Positions 26,401 through 41,400 of a DNA stretch of 64,000 nt are shown piece by piece. Within the stretch, counting starts at the first letter, position 1, and each line of letters opens with the position of its first letter. The position numbers and the translations under genes are program-made. Location: the NCBI RefSeq assembly GCF_014905175.1, contig NC_057791.1:1116001-1180000 (forward strand). The letters are read 5' to 3'. Below the pieces are notes generated by a model, which had not been told where the DNA came from, did not search any database, and was given only the letters and a program-made list of their open reading frames with translations. Origin of the DNA: Aphidius gifuensis (Eukaryota; Arthropoda; Insecta; Hymenoptera; Braconidae).

Positions 26401-29400
26401 ATTAATTAAAAAAACATTTTAATATATTTTCTTTTTTTTAAAAACACGTAGCATGTGATTAATGATACAACAAATTAAAAAAAAAAAAGAAGAAATTATG
26501 CAAATATAAAATGGTCTCGCATCCATGGCAAATTGTTGAGGATTTACGGATTGTTGATCATCATCATCATCATCATCCTGGTGTACATCAACATACTGTG
26601 TGTGTTTGAGCATTCAAGAGGCCAATTACGGTATAGAGGACCGTTTCTTAAAGGCAACTTTGTTATCATGCACGTGCTGATTATTAATAAAACATTAAAT
26701 TCCGTTCAGTCAAAATTATTATATTCACATCAATTACTTATTTTTGTATTTATTATATAAAAATTTCTAATGATTTTTATGCTATTGCATGTATTGAAAT
26801 ACAATAGTTTTTGGACACGCGTGTTCTACAATAACAGACACGTGAACAAGGGCAAATTCAACCCTAAAAAAATACGTATAATCATTAGTAAATATAGTAT
26901 AATATTTTTTGAAGTTTACATTATGTTTTTTCTTTTTTTTTTCTTTTTGGTGACAAAGGTATTTTAATTTAGGGGAATTAATTTTCATTGCGTGTTGTAC
27001 TCGATTATAACTGTTTTTTTTTTTTTTTTGTTTTAATAATTTTCACAGTGTACATTTGGTTATTAATAATTTTATGAAAAATATAAATAAATTCATGGTT
27101 AAATTGTTGATAAAAAAATTGTAAATAAAATTGTGATAGACAGGATATAGGTGTGCCTTGTTTACAAGTTCAATCGGAAACGATTAGCATTGAAAAAAAA
27201 ACATTAAAAAAAATTAGTAAATGTATTTGTAAATAATAAAAATTTATACAATGTATTTGGTATATTTAATTGTAAAAAAAAAAGAGAAGACAATTATGTA
27301 ATTAACAAATTAGATGAGTATTGGGAATTTAAAAAAAATATAAATAATAATTAGAAAATTAAATTTTAATAATTTAAAAATAATAAAAATCGTTCGAAAT
27401 AAATTAGAAGAAATTGATTCGATAGTTGTTTGATGTTTTTATTATTAAAAAATAAATGAAACTTGGATTAATAAATTATGCAAGAGTGATTTTGTCATGG
27501 GTACACGATCAACGAAATAAAATACGAAGATAAATATGATATTCAAGGTGGACACGAAGGTTGAAAGATGAATATGATAAATTTAAAAAAAAAAAAAATA
27601 TATATTGAAAATAGTGGTACCAGGTTCAACTTGTGTCAGCATGACTTTTTTATAAATTTTTTATTATTTATTTATTTATAACTTGTACTCGATTCTTTTT
27701 CATTTGCAATTTATTATTTTATTGTTTTTAATATTAGCTCGATATTGTCATGACAATATAAATTTTTTTACTATTGTAATAATAATATTTTTATTATATT
27801 TATATAAAATACTGTGTCACGCGATTTAAAAGAAAAAAATTCAAAAATTATTTTTTCTTATAGCTCATATTTATATTGACAAAAAAATAAATAATAAAAA
27901 TTTATTTGAATTTAAATAAATATATAAACTTTGAAAATAAAAAAAAATAAAACTCGTACAACAAAGAACAATGGTTTCAACAAATTATGAAATAATAATA
28001 AATAAAAAAAAAAAAAATATAGCTGACAAGCAAATTTGTGTGTAAATCATAAAACATATATTCACACGATGAAATCTCTTGTCAAACAAATAAACCACCT
28101 ATTCAAAAACCAGCACGTGCGAATTAGAAAAAAATAATTAAAAAAAGAAAAAAATCTATATATTAAATAATAATTTATAAATAAAAATAACAATGAATAA
28201 ATTTCCATAGAAATTTAACAAAGAATAAATTTTGTAAAATTAATATATTTTTATGAATAAATTTGCTGATAAAGTTCTAAATAAAATACAAATAAAGTAA
28301 TGAAAATCTAAATGTGATTTATCGATTATAGATCGATTTAATAAATGTTATTTAATATATTTAATTTAACAATATATCAAAGATCAATTAAGATAAATTT
28401 TAATACTCAAATGTTCATCCCTTTCTTTATGTCAAGGTTAATTTTTTATTAAACAATTGAAATATATTTTTTAAATTTTATAATTGAAACGAATTGACGC
28501 TTGGTACTTTGATAGATAAGAAAAATAAAAAAATATATTTTCCATCGATATCTCAAGACTTTACGAGTAGTTGGTTCATTATTAACGATGTTAAGCTTTA
28601 TTATAGTCCAGTAAAATTCAAAACCGTTACAAAACAATTTATCGCTATTTCTAAGAGGTTTAATTTACAAGTATTTTATTATTAAAACCATCTTCGTTTT
28701 ATTTATATACATTTTTTTTTTTTTTTTTTTTTTTATTATATACAGTTTATTTTTAATTTAAAATTATTTTTTTTTACACAATTACCAATTTTTTTATTGC
28801 ATTTTAAAAGTACCGTATTTCATCTGGTTCCATCATTTGTACTTTAAATCAGGTGTTTTTTTTTTTTTTTTTTTGTTAATAAAAGTTATTATTATTTTTT
28901 TCAAAAAGTTATTTAGTGAAAGTATCATTTATTAGAAAATTAGGAACAAGTCTTTGTCCTGGTATTTCTCAATAAAAATACTGTTATTTTAAATTGAAAA
29001 AAAAAAAAGTAAATTAAATTATTTAAATGATAAATTAGTTGACTTTTTTTTTTAATTAATTTATTTATTATTCAATTCGGTAGTTGTGTAATTAATTAAA
29101 TAATAATTAGCATTATTGATAATTAAATTTTCAAGTTATATATCGACAGAAAAAAAAAGTTATTTAAATTTATTTTTTCGATATAATAAAATGATAATTT
29201 TATTTATTTTTCTTTCTTTGTAAATTAAAAAAAAAATATTATAAATAAAATCAAGATATTTTATTATTTGTTTTATTTTTTTTTAAATAAAAAATATTTC
29301 AATTTTTAATATAACGTCAAAGATGTTGGTGATGAAATGGCTTCTTGGTGGTGTTGTTGTAAATTAGACGAAGCCTTGAGAAAAGCTTTGCATGACTGAA

Positions 29401-32400
29401 TATATTTTTTTTTAATTTTTAATATGGGGTTAGTATCCCCTAAAGCTAGTCACGTGGCACTGTGACTTTACCCTTTTTATTAGTTGTATTTACAATGTTT
29501 TTTGTCGTCCATTTGGAAGTCGTAGTATTTTTTTTTTTTAAACTGGAGAAAATAAAAAAGTCGTCTCGAGTGTAACATTACGTAATTGTTGTAATACAAT
29601 ACTCGAAATGAACGGAAATATGATGCGTCCTGTTTCCACGCGTGCAAAAAGTCTTCATAATTATTAAATTAAAAAAAAAAAAAAATTTCTCATCACCCTT
29701 GGTTTTTTGTTTACTCAATTTCCAATAAAAAGACATTTAATTTTTTTATTTTTTTATCATAGCCATGTCATAATTAACTACATCAATTATCAAAGTGTTT
29801 TTTTAAAAATAATCATGTCATTATGTCAATTTTTTATATTAAAATAATTATTGTTAAACAATTGAGCCACCTTTTTTTTTTTTATAATTTATTTTATCTA
29901 TTTTTGGTCGACTAATTAGTTGACAACTTGAAGATAATTGCAATCGATTAGTCCGCAAATTAACCGAGTCATTTAACATTTTTTCCATTATCTCCAACCA
30001 AATTTGGTGGTAACGTGGGCTTGTCGTTGTTTGTGTATTTTTTTTTTTTTTTTTTAAATTTCTAATAACGATAATTGGATATTATTTATTACCTTGAGGA
30101 TAATAATACATAAAAAAAAAAAAAAAAAAATTAATGAAATCTAAACTTGTATCTTGTCTACATCAAGTGTATTATTTTTTTAATTTTAATAGGTGAGATG
30201 TAGGAAGAATGTGTTAATAAAAATTTGAAAAAAAAAACGAGGTAATAATTTTTTTGAAATACAGTAGATGCCTTTGGAGTGAAATAATTGTGAAATGCCT
30301 GAAGATATAAATACAGAGGTTCAGCATCGCACGCTCGTTTGCACCCGATAACGATCAACTGCGGAGATCGATCAAAATACTAATCGATCGCTTTGATCAT
30401 AGATTATCAAAAGCAACTTTAATATTAACTGGATATATGTGTATTACAAAATAATATATGCAAGTTTATCTTGTTAAAAATTATCCTCACCGTTGTCCGT
30501 TATACACACACACGTCATAGACTTGTATAATTTTATTTTAAATATATAAAAAAATTATTTTACAAATATTCCATCAATTGCAATGAGAGCAGTTATTGTT
30601 TTTTCAATGGAAAAAAATGTAAATTAATAAAAAAATTTATTAAATGCCTGGACAGTGATCGTGAATAATTGGTTTATCAAAATAAACCGATAAAAAAAAG
30701 TCAAAAGTATATGTGAGTTACTTTATACGCTTTCTAGATTTGCAAATTTATATACAAAAGAATAATATCTGTATCAAACGATCTGTATATAAATATAAAA
30801 AATAAATTTTTTATTTCCGTATCTTTTTCGATATAAAGCCGCCAAAATTTACTTTCATTTTTTTTTATTTAAAATATATATTATTCCTCTAATTATTACC
30901 TGTATTTTCGTTGGAAAAAAAATTTTATTAATTAAATTTATCAATGCTCTAATTGATCATCAAAAAACAAAAAAAATTTCGAAAGTATTTTGACATTTTC
31001 TATAATTATTAAATTATAATTTAATTAATTTTTAATTATCAATTAATATTTTTTATTTAAAAAAAAATTTAAATTTATTTAAATGATTTTTTATAAATAT
31101 TAATGTTCTTTTTTTCATTTCGAAATATAAATTTTCTTTTTTCGCTTGAAAAAATTTTTATTAATTATTATTTTTAATTTATTTTAATGATTTATTATTA
31201 TTTTTATAAATAATAAATTGTTTTTTCTATTTTTTTCTAATTTTTTTTTTTGGAAAATAAATTTTCTTTTATTAATGAAATTACTGATTTGAGTGACATG
31301 AAAGTGTGTATAAAGACAGGTGGAAGATGATGAATGAATGAGCTTGACCGAGGGCCTTGAAAATGCACGGTCATTGAGTTTATACCGCAAGTCGACCTCT
31401 TATAGTCTTATTGCAAGCACGCGGACCAATAAACCATAAAAATTATAACAATAAAAAAAAATTTTAATTTATTTTTTATATATATAATTTAATTTTTTTC
31501 TCAATCGAAAAACATCTCGACTCATCAAGACGACTCATCAATAAAAATATCGATATCATTGTTATTTTTTTACCGTACAATTATACAATTATATTTTCTA
31601 TTTAATCTATTTTATTTAACATTAGTTTATTCTACTTTTTCATTACACAAAGACCATTAAAAATCAACCGTAAAAATTAAGAGCCAGAGAAGAATTTAAA
31701 AAAACTTCCAAAGTCCCAAATGATGGATAAATGATTTTAAAATAATTACAGACTTGGTTGTTACAAAAAAAAAAAAAAAAAGAAATGGGATATATTAAAT
31801 AACGGATATGTAGGATTTAAATTTCGTCAAATAATGACAAAAAAATTGTAAAGTTCCGGTGATCAACCATAAAGAATTTAAAGTAAAAAAAAAAATTAAT
31901 TTTCAGGGTGATTTTTTTCCTGTAATGTTTAAATAAAAAAAAAATAAAATTATAAATTTAAAAATAAAATAATTAAACTAATTAAAGGCGCCTAATTTAT
32001 TTTTCATTTTTATAATAATTATTTTTCATTCAAGATTAAATTAAATTGTAATTTACCAAGCGTAAATAAAAATAATATGATGATATCATATTTAAAACCC
32101 GGAAGAAGTAATTTATATTTATATATTTATTTTGATCCACACTGATAACTAAATATAATTAGCTAAATATAAATCTGCATTTTTTAGAATTTTTTTTTCA
32201 TATAATTTTACCTTTTTTTTCCATAGCCAATATTGTCAAGCTCAATGTGTCTGTATGCAGCGTAAGTTGCCATGTTGTCTGACCACAAATTGATTTTATC
32301 CCTAGCTTACTCAAACCAACCCTCAAAAAAATATTTCCAAGTAAAAAAAAACCCTTTTTTTACTCAAATTTATTAACACTTGATTCTAGCTTTAATTTAA

Positions 32401-35400
32401 ATAATTTTTAATAAATTTTTAACACTATTTTTCAACAATGTAAAAAAACAAAAACAAAAATCAAAGAAAAAAAAAAACAAAAAAAAAATTCAAATAAAGC
32501 TCTAAAAACACTCTTTCACTATATTTAATAATTTTTTTTTTCTAAATTATAATATTATGTTTATCTTTAATTAAAATTTATTATTTTTAAATCAGTTTAA
32601 TGCACAACGCGAACAGATGAGAGACTGCCAGTCGCATCGGAAAACCAGGCTGTATATAACGCCACTGGTAACGTTGCTCGTCCCTGCCTCTTTTCCCTTT
32701 ATTTTTCCCCCCTCTTGTTACGCCCCCCTGACTCTTTATACAAGTATCCCTCACACTTATACTTATGTGTACTATATATACATACTTTTATACTATTTTT
32801 CCCTCTGTACAATTTTATACATGTCTTTCTTCTTTTTTGTTTTTTCGTTTTTTCTATTCCCCACTTATTTTTTATTTTTTTTTTACACCTCCCCTCGTTT
32901 TTCCCCAACCCCCCGCCAATCTTCTATCAACTGACTCAACTAACTACACCACCCAACCACCCACTGGCCCTTCTTGCGCTGTGAAAACTATATTTTCCGC
33001 GCCCTCGCGTCTTTTCTCAGATCAGCACTGCCATCTATATTTAATCCAACAATCTTTAATCCATCCCTCACATCATGATAACATATATTTTTGTTTTTTT
33101 TTTTTTTTCATCATGATAATCATCATGCTCGTTAGCCTAATCAATTTATCTTTAATAAATTTGAAATTTATTTTTCATTTTTTTTTTTTTTTTTTGGGTA
33201 TTGTCTTTTATCAAAGGTGAAATTTAATTATTTTTTTTTGCAATGTGATTATTATTTTTTATTATATTTTTATTGATAGATTAAAAAAAATTGTATGAGT
33301 TTTCTGATGATATTGAATGTTGGCCACGCTCATGAACTTGAAAGTTGAATCGATTCAATATAGAGATTTTGTCCAGGCTCAGATATTTCATCTGCATGCA
33401 GTATAAAATTTTTATATCATAACTCGGGCGCATGTCTATTAAACAGTGTTGATGTAGGTCAAAAAAATTTGTGCCAAAATGAAATTTGTGTAATATGACA
33501 TAAGCCTCAAGGGATGATATTTATAAGCTGATGAAAAAAGCCCATTACAAAACAAAATAAATTATTGTTTGATTATAAGACAGGTGTTATTGTTTGATAA
33601 AGATTATTAAAGAAAATAAATATTAAATTAAATAATCGATAATGTAATTCAAACAAGAGAAAAAAAAAAAAAAAAGGTTGATGTTAGAATTCAAATAGCA
33701 TGATCTTTAGCGATATAAATTTAACAATTGACTGCACCTATATACAAGGGTGGCCAGAGAATCATGAAACGAAACGAGCTAGACGATAGAAAATAAAAAA
33801 GACAAATGTTAAAGAAAAAAAAAAAAAGGTTAAATAAAAAAGAAAGAGTCAATCGAAGAAGCCATAGCCCATATCACATTGCTTGTTGGTTGACCAAGCG
33901 AGCTTCCTGCTATCCAGGATCAATTACAAATCAAGGATTGCCCACGAGTCAACCAGAAAAAAAAATTCTTTTTTCAAATGATATTTTAAAAATTAATAGA
34001 AAGTAGAAATAAAAATGATATATATATATACAATGAAAGTATATTAAAATAATTAATCACAGTAAAAATTATTACTCAAGACAGGTAAAAAAATTAAACA
34101 GAAAAATGATGGACATATGTCAAAAAAATAATCATTTGTTTTGATAATTTTTAAGTCATTTACATTCTATAAATATAAACAGAATAACTGTCATATTATT
34201 TTTACAATCTTTAAAATAGTAAGCATGACAAAAATAATTTAAAACAAAGATAAATAAAATAAAATAAGAAAGAACAAGTTACTTAAAATATATCATGGTA
34301 TATTTTAGATATATGTTCAAGAGAAAATCTAACATTAGAAACACGACATTACAAAAAAATAATACAACTAAGAAAGCAATGGTTTTTTTATTATAAATAG
34401 TTAATTTAGTAAGTCGTAATTTGTGACTACAAACTTTAGATGACTTTTGTTAAAAATTTTTATGATTATTTTATACATGCAAATCCTTTTAACCTGATTG
34501 TTGAATTATTATCGATCAAATAAAACGATAAAATATATATTATTTTATATGATAAAATGAATTTTTTTATTTTGAATTTTTAGATATTTTTTTAATATTT
34601 ATAGTCATTATTATCAGTAGGTAAATGAAGATAATTCAAGTAGCTATTTAAATAATATTAAAACTTGGAATTACTTGGAATTTTTAATTGACAATTAGCT
34701 GGTAATTTAAATAAATTAATTAAAATGTAAAATACAAAAAAATCAATTGCAATTTAATTAATTTTGGAACACTAAAATAATAGATAAATAATTGCAAATT
34801 ACCATAAAAATTGTATGAAATTTATAAAAATTTTGGAGCAATAAAATAAAGTAAAATAATAAAATGACATTTTTTTTTTGTAATTAAGAATAAATAATTA
34901 TTGTGTTTACAAAAAAAAGCCCTACCCAATGTTGTTGTAAAAATTATTTTCAATGAGGTATATAATTACGAGCTCATAAATTTAAAAATTCAAGAAAAAA
35001 AAATATACAACTTTTAATAAAATTTTTATTCTAATATATGAAAAAAAAAAAATATATTCATTGATCCTTGAAGAACATGAGTTAAAATAAAAAAAGGATA
35101 AATATTTTTTTTGTATTTATTTAAACATGGACCTTGAGGGCATTTTAAAAATATTAATCACCAATATAAAGCAGGTAGAATATTGAAGTGAGTAACCACA
35201 AGACTATACAATTCAAACCAGAAATCAGTGATGCATGTACACTTTGAGATCAGTTGCATTAATGAACATGAAGTAAAAAAAATTAATCATGAAATTTTTT
35301 ATTTAAATGAAAAAACCAATAAATATATTAGGCACCACAGGCAGATCAATTTGATCAAAGTGTTGTGTTTACGACTTTGATTCCATCTGTTTGCCTCAAG

Positions 35401-38400
35401 GCATTATCATCATACAAATGATTAATTTATTTTTTTCATCATAAAATATGTATTTATACTTAAATATCATGCTTGTTAAATATTTTTTAATATGTATTTT
35501 ATTGGCTTCTGTTTGCTAAATATATCAAATGATAGCCTGTAAAACAAAATAATAAAAAAAAAAATAAAAACAACAACCACTTCCTTCTTTGAATAAAAAT
35601 ATGTTTGTATTTTTAAGATAAAAATATTTCAACTAAAAATACCAAGTGTTGTTTTGACAAGTCTGATAATCAATCAGTTTTTTTTTTAGACATTTTTTTA
35701 TCAAGATGAGTGGAAAAGTTTGTGGTGAAAAAAAAGATAATTTGATGTTAGTTAAAAAAAAAGGGGCGAAGCTGCTCTTCTGAAACAGGAAGAAATGGAT
35801 CAATGAGCAGCCTTGAATCGTAGAAATATTAAATACAATGGAATCGTCGATGCAATTACATCCGGTTATGTCTTATTTTTATATATTAAAATTGTCTCTC
35901 ACGATGATGGGAAATCAAAAATACATATATTAAAATTATTTGCATCACTCCAAGAAGCAAAACAAAATTAAAAAATTAAGCCCTGCCTTTAAATTGATAA
36001 TAAAAAATGGGCAAAGCTTGTCAATAAAACTGTCAACAATAATTCTCATTAAAAACAATTATAGAAATAATAAATTGTCATTAAAAAAAAAGATTTAAAT
36101 CAATATTCAAATGAGAGAAATATAAAAATATTTAAATTTTATTTTAAAAATATATAAATTTCATTTTAAAAATATATAAATTTCATTTTAAAAATATTTT
36201 CATGTAAATTAAAAATAGCAAAAGTAGTGACCTGATATTGAAGTACTATTATAAATTTTTTTTTTTTTTGCAAATTGCGCAGATATTTAGAGTATGTACT
36301 TGGTTGAGAGAAGATCGATATTTGCGACATTGCGGGACCGCAGTATGTCGACAAGATGTTTGAAAGAAAAAATATATATGTACTTAAATATTGAAAAAAA
36401 AAAAAATCAAGTAATAAATAAATATAATTTTAACAGTAAAATACAAAATACAAGTATCAATTTTAGCTTAGAAAGCTTCTGAGAATAATTTTATTGGTAT
36501 AAAGACAGATGGTATAACACAATCCTGAAATTCAACTTGTGGCAAGATGTAATTTCATATGTCTTGTTGATTCACCTATCATCATACAATGTTATAAAAT
36601 TATCTATAAAGTTTTTAAAAATATATTTTTACATTCAAGGGTATACACAACATGATGACTTTGAATAAATTGATCTTAATAAATTCACAAGAGAGTGATT
36701 GAAGTTTTGATCGATCGAAAAAAAATAAAAAATTAACATATAATCTTAAATGTTATGGACAGATATAAAAAAAAAAAATTATAATATCGACAGATTAAAA
36801 ATAGAATAAAAATTTTGAGCTACATAAATAATTTGAAACGATTTAAAAAAAAAGGATTATTGTTGAATTTCGACTTGTCATTGATGATTGAAATAAAAGA
36901 AAAAAATTAAAGATTTAATAAAATAGTGTAGATTTATTTATCGTGTTGCTATTGGCCCACCCATTGTGAATTAGAGAATAGAAAGTTATCGTGAAACGAA
37001 GAAAAGGTGAAAATAATCGTCTCGATTTATTGTTGCTATTTGCTATTAAATAAAAAAAAACAATTGATTTATCTTTGGGGAGATCTTCACTGATTCAAAT
37101 AAAAAAACTACAAAAAAAAATACTGTGATTTTTTATTGCAGCAAGTTTTTTAAATGATTTTTTTTTCAATCAATTAGTCAAATTTTTTATTATGATTTTT
37201 AATTAAGGGAAATTATGGTAATTAAGAGATTAATTTAGAAAATATTTAGAAGAAAATTAGGCAATATTAGACATTATTTTAGTCATTGAAAAAAAAATTT
37301 TAAATATTATTTGTTTGACTTTTAGTGGATTGAAATTTTCAAGAATTTTGTTTTCATTTTTATTCACATCGATAAATTTAATTTGAAGTTTAAATAAAAA
37401 AATAAATTATCTACAATCAAATGTATTTGATATGCTTTTTTAAAAAATAAAAAAAGATCACTAGGGTCAACTAATACACTCTTCTCTTGAGTAATCAAGA
37501 ATGACAAAAAAAAAAAGAAAAAACTTTTTTTGTATTTTTTTTCTAACACAGTCTAATGTTACCTTTCTTTGAATAAAAAAAATTAGATATTATCTGTTAG
37601 ATATTACTCAACTTTTCTATTATGTTTATAGATAAAAAAAATATATTTTTTTTTTGATAATAACAAAAAATAAAATTATCAAATAGTGTGAGATTTAAAT
37701 CGTGACTTGGTGAAATTTCTACCTTTAAAAAATCGTCTATTGGTTCTATTGATTTACAAAAAAAAAAAAAAAAATAACTAACCAATTGCGTGTCTATGAT
37801 TATTAAAAAAAATAACCTAAATAAATTTTTATTTGATTATTGTAATTAGCACAATAATTAAATAATTTTTGACCAGTTAAAATTGAATAAAAATCTTAAT
37901 TTCATTTTTTTTTTTCAATCGCTATATATATTTATAAAAAAAAAAAAATATTAATAATATTATTAGATATAATTTGAGTTGTTTATTTTATTCATAATAT
38001 TATATTGCAAATATTTTAATCCATTGATATAATCATTAATTGAAATACTCAAATGTCAGGTGATTTTTTTTTTTCACTATTCTTTAAACACCTGCAGGCT
38101 GCATCAACACTTGCGTGCAGTAAAATTATTCAAATGTTATTAAAATAAATTCACGCTTGTATTTATATCAGCAAATATATATTAAATAATTATTTTTAAA
38201 TTTTTATAAAAGTAATTTTTTTCGCTCAGTTTAGTCCAGGAAATAACAGCCAATTAAATTTGATTTCGTTGACGCTTTTGTGCTCTTTTTATCTCTTATT
38301 TTTTTCCGTTAAAAAAAAATTTAAAATAACAATATAAATAACAACATAAACTTACACAAAAATTTTATAAATAAATATAATTTTTTACCTGAAGATAAAA

Positions 38401-41400
38401 AAATAAAACAAAAAAAATCATCATGTATTTTTCGGGAACATGAGAGAAATCATAATTATTTTTTTATCATCGTTATAGATATATAATTTTTTTTATGAAT
38501 GACATACCGAAATAATAAATTTTTTTTTTATCGGATTAAAATCAAGGTATTATAACGGTTTGTCCGGAAATCATGAATGAGATTGGGACAAATTTGTCGA
38601 GGCTAAAATACACAGTCTATTTTTTTTTTTGAATATTTAATTTTTGTTTAATTTTTATTATAATATTATGTGTGTTTGTGTGATGGTACTTTCAATTAAA
38701 TTAACGGTATGCATTGAGGTATACTTGTCATGACTCTAATAAATTGCATGACACTAAAAATGACTTTTTAAAAGGTCAAGAATAATATCTATAAAATATT
38801 TGATTACCACTTGGCTCTTCAATCATAAAAAAAAATATATGTCAGATTAATTTGCAATATATAAATAAACAAAGTGTGAATAATATTTATTTTTTTAAAT
38901 AAATTTATATTACTGTCTGATATATTAGATTGGTCATCATCATCATCAGTGTATGTAAAATATACAAGAGCTTGTTCATTGCACTGATCGAGGCCCACAC
39001 ATAAACTATAAATTATTTTATTTTTTTTTTTCAAGTATTTTTTTCATTGCCATATGGCATGAAGTACCAGCACAAACGATAGATACTTTGTATTGATTAA
39101 GTAGAATAGCTGTATACAGCTACAAATTAAAATAAATAAATATAAACAGACGTTATTAATTATCTGATTGGTGTATCGATCTTTTAACACACTTGATAGT
39201 TAAAACAGTAGAAATTGATGATTTTTTTTTATTTTAATTTATCTTTTGATATAATAGAAAGAAAAAAAAATTATGTATGTATAATTAGGTCGATTGGAAA
39301 ATGGTAAAAGTATTATAAAATTAAAATATTTATAAATTTAATTTAATGAAATCGTCTTTAAACACGATTTCTATGGAATGACGAGGCGTAAATTCATTCG
39401 AGCACGACACCTTTCTTATACATGATAAAAATTTAAAATTTATTTTATATTTTTGCAATGTATTTTTTTGCTGTAAATTTGATTAATTATTTAATGCTTC
39501 AATGATTTATTTTATTAAATTTTTTGTTGGTTTAATATTACCACAAAATTTCTATGTAGAAAAAAAAATTTCTATGTAGAAAAAAAAATTTTTTTAGATC
39601 ATTTTTTACTATTTAATATTGCGGCTAGATAAATTGTAGATTGAGAAAAAAATTAAAAGATATATTTCAAGTTAGAATTTACAAGATTAAAAATAAAATG
39701 TTAAATTTATATATTTATTTTTTTAATTTGTAGAGTATTTTATTTATTTATTTATTTTTTTGTACTAGTTTTTGAAAGGAAGGTATTGAAAGAGGCTGTG
39801 ATATAGTTGAATTGAATATTTAGATGGTAAATGTTGGGAAGGATGTGCAGGTAATCCAGGTTTTATGTTGTTGGGCTATACAGAATATAAGGCTTTACGT
39901 GTTTTTTAAGATATTATCTGTAACAGTGACTCAGATTGGGATGGATGTCTTCCAGGTGGAAGTCGATCTAGCGGATAATAATTTTTTTTTTTTTTTATTA
40001 AACCATTCACGGATATACCAAGTACAAATTTAAAGTCAATTCTTTTTGTAGACGACTGATCGAATAAAATCAATAAATACTAGAAGCATAATTTCATGGA
40101 ATTTTCGTTTAGAAATATTTTTTTTTACCAATGATAACTTGTGGCAAAAAATACCAAATTTTTAAAAAATTAAAAATTGAAAAAAAAAATAAAAATAATA
40201 AAAATTAAATTTTAAAATTTATAAGATAGATAGATTTGAGTGTTGTTTAAATATTAGAACAATAATTTCATGAAAATTATGTTTAGAAATTTTTTTTTTT
40301 ACGAAATATAACCGGCAGCGAAAAGAGAGCCTCGAGTTTTATAAATCACAGAAAATGTAAGACTAAAAAAAAATCATAAATAATTGAAATAAAATTTTTA
40401 AACTTTTAAAATAATTAAATTACGATGTTGTTTATCTATTAAAAGCATAATTTTATGAAAATTTCGTTTAGAAATAATTTTTTTTCCACCAAAAACATGA
40501 AAAAAGTACCAAATTTTCGAAATTTTCATTCAACATTCGGTTAAATAAATAAATTTAAATAAAAATAAATAAAATTATGTTTAAAACGATAAAATTTATG
40601 GCATTATGCCAGACAAGTATTCCGGAAATAGGCAGTGTCTATCTTGCGAGTATTTAATGTCTACTTTTGTATAATTACAAAAATTTTCTGAGTTGTATCC
40701 TTTGACTATTCGCGTTGTCGTGCATTGCACTTGTGATTGTTGGAACGTGGCCCTCTCCTCGTTACAGTCACTGAATTTACACGTAATTTTTAAACTTCTA
40801 TATTCTAACTATAAAAACCAAGATGAACATTAACAAACTCAAGATGAAAAACACACGAGAATAGAAACACCAGAGATAACAAAAAAAAAAAAACAAAAAA
40901 TTTATCATATACTTGATATAAAAATAAATAAATTCACGATATATATATTTTTCACAAATTAAATAATCATATATAATTTTTTCAAATATTATTCAAATTT
41001 ATTCATGTACCATCATCAAACGTGATGATAAAAAATCATGCTACCAGTTATAATATAATTGAAAAAAAAAAAATAAGAAAATTATGCAATGATAGTGATC
41101 ATATTAGCAGCAAGTTACGCTCTATTAAATAGACATTAAAAAAATAATGTTAAATCAACATTAAAAAATAAAACTAAAGCTAAAAACATTTCCCGTCATC
41201 ATCATGTACACCACTGATTATTTTTTTAACAAAATAAAATCCGACATTCCTTTAAACACGATAAAATATATATTTAATAATTTTTTATTTTTAAAATTGG
41301 CACAATTTTTGCTCTTCAATATTCAATAATTCAAGTTCAATGTAAAAATAATAATTTTTTATTTATTTTAATCTTTAGTTATCCAACAGTAGTTGTATTT

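Noticed and set aside
31184..31390. A minus-strand frame of 68 codons in the Jupiter intron, considered as an alternative first exon
   Set aside because: It has no donor in the right phase that I could justify and no similarity to Jupiter N-termini. It is kept only as a complex island.
32617..33220. Plus-strand frames of about 90-150 codons rich in Phe, Pro, Ser and Tyr
   Set aside because: Their composition follows from C/T-rich DNA; three overlapping frames are open at once, which argues against coding.
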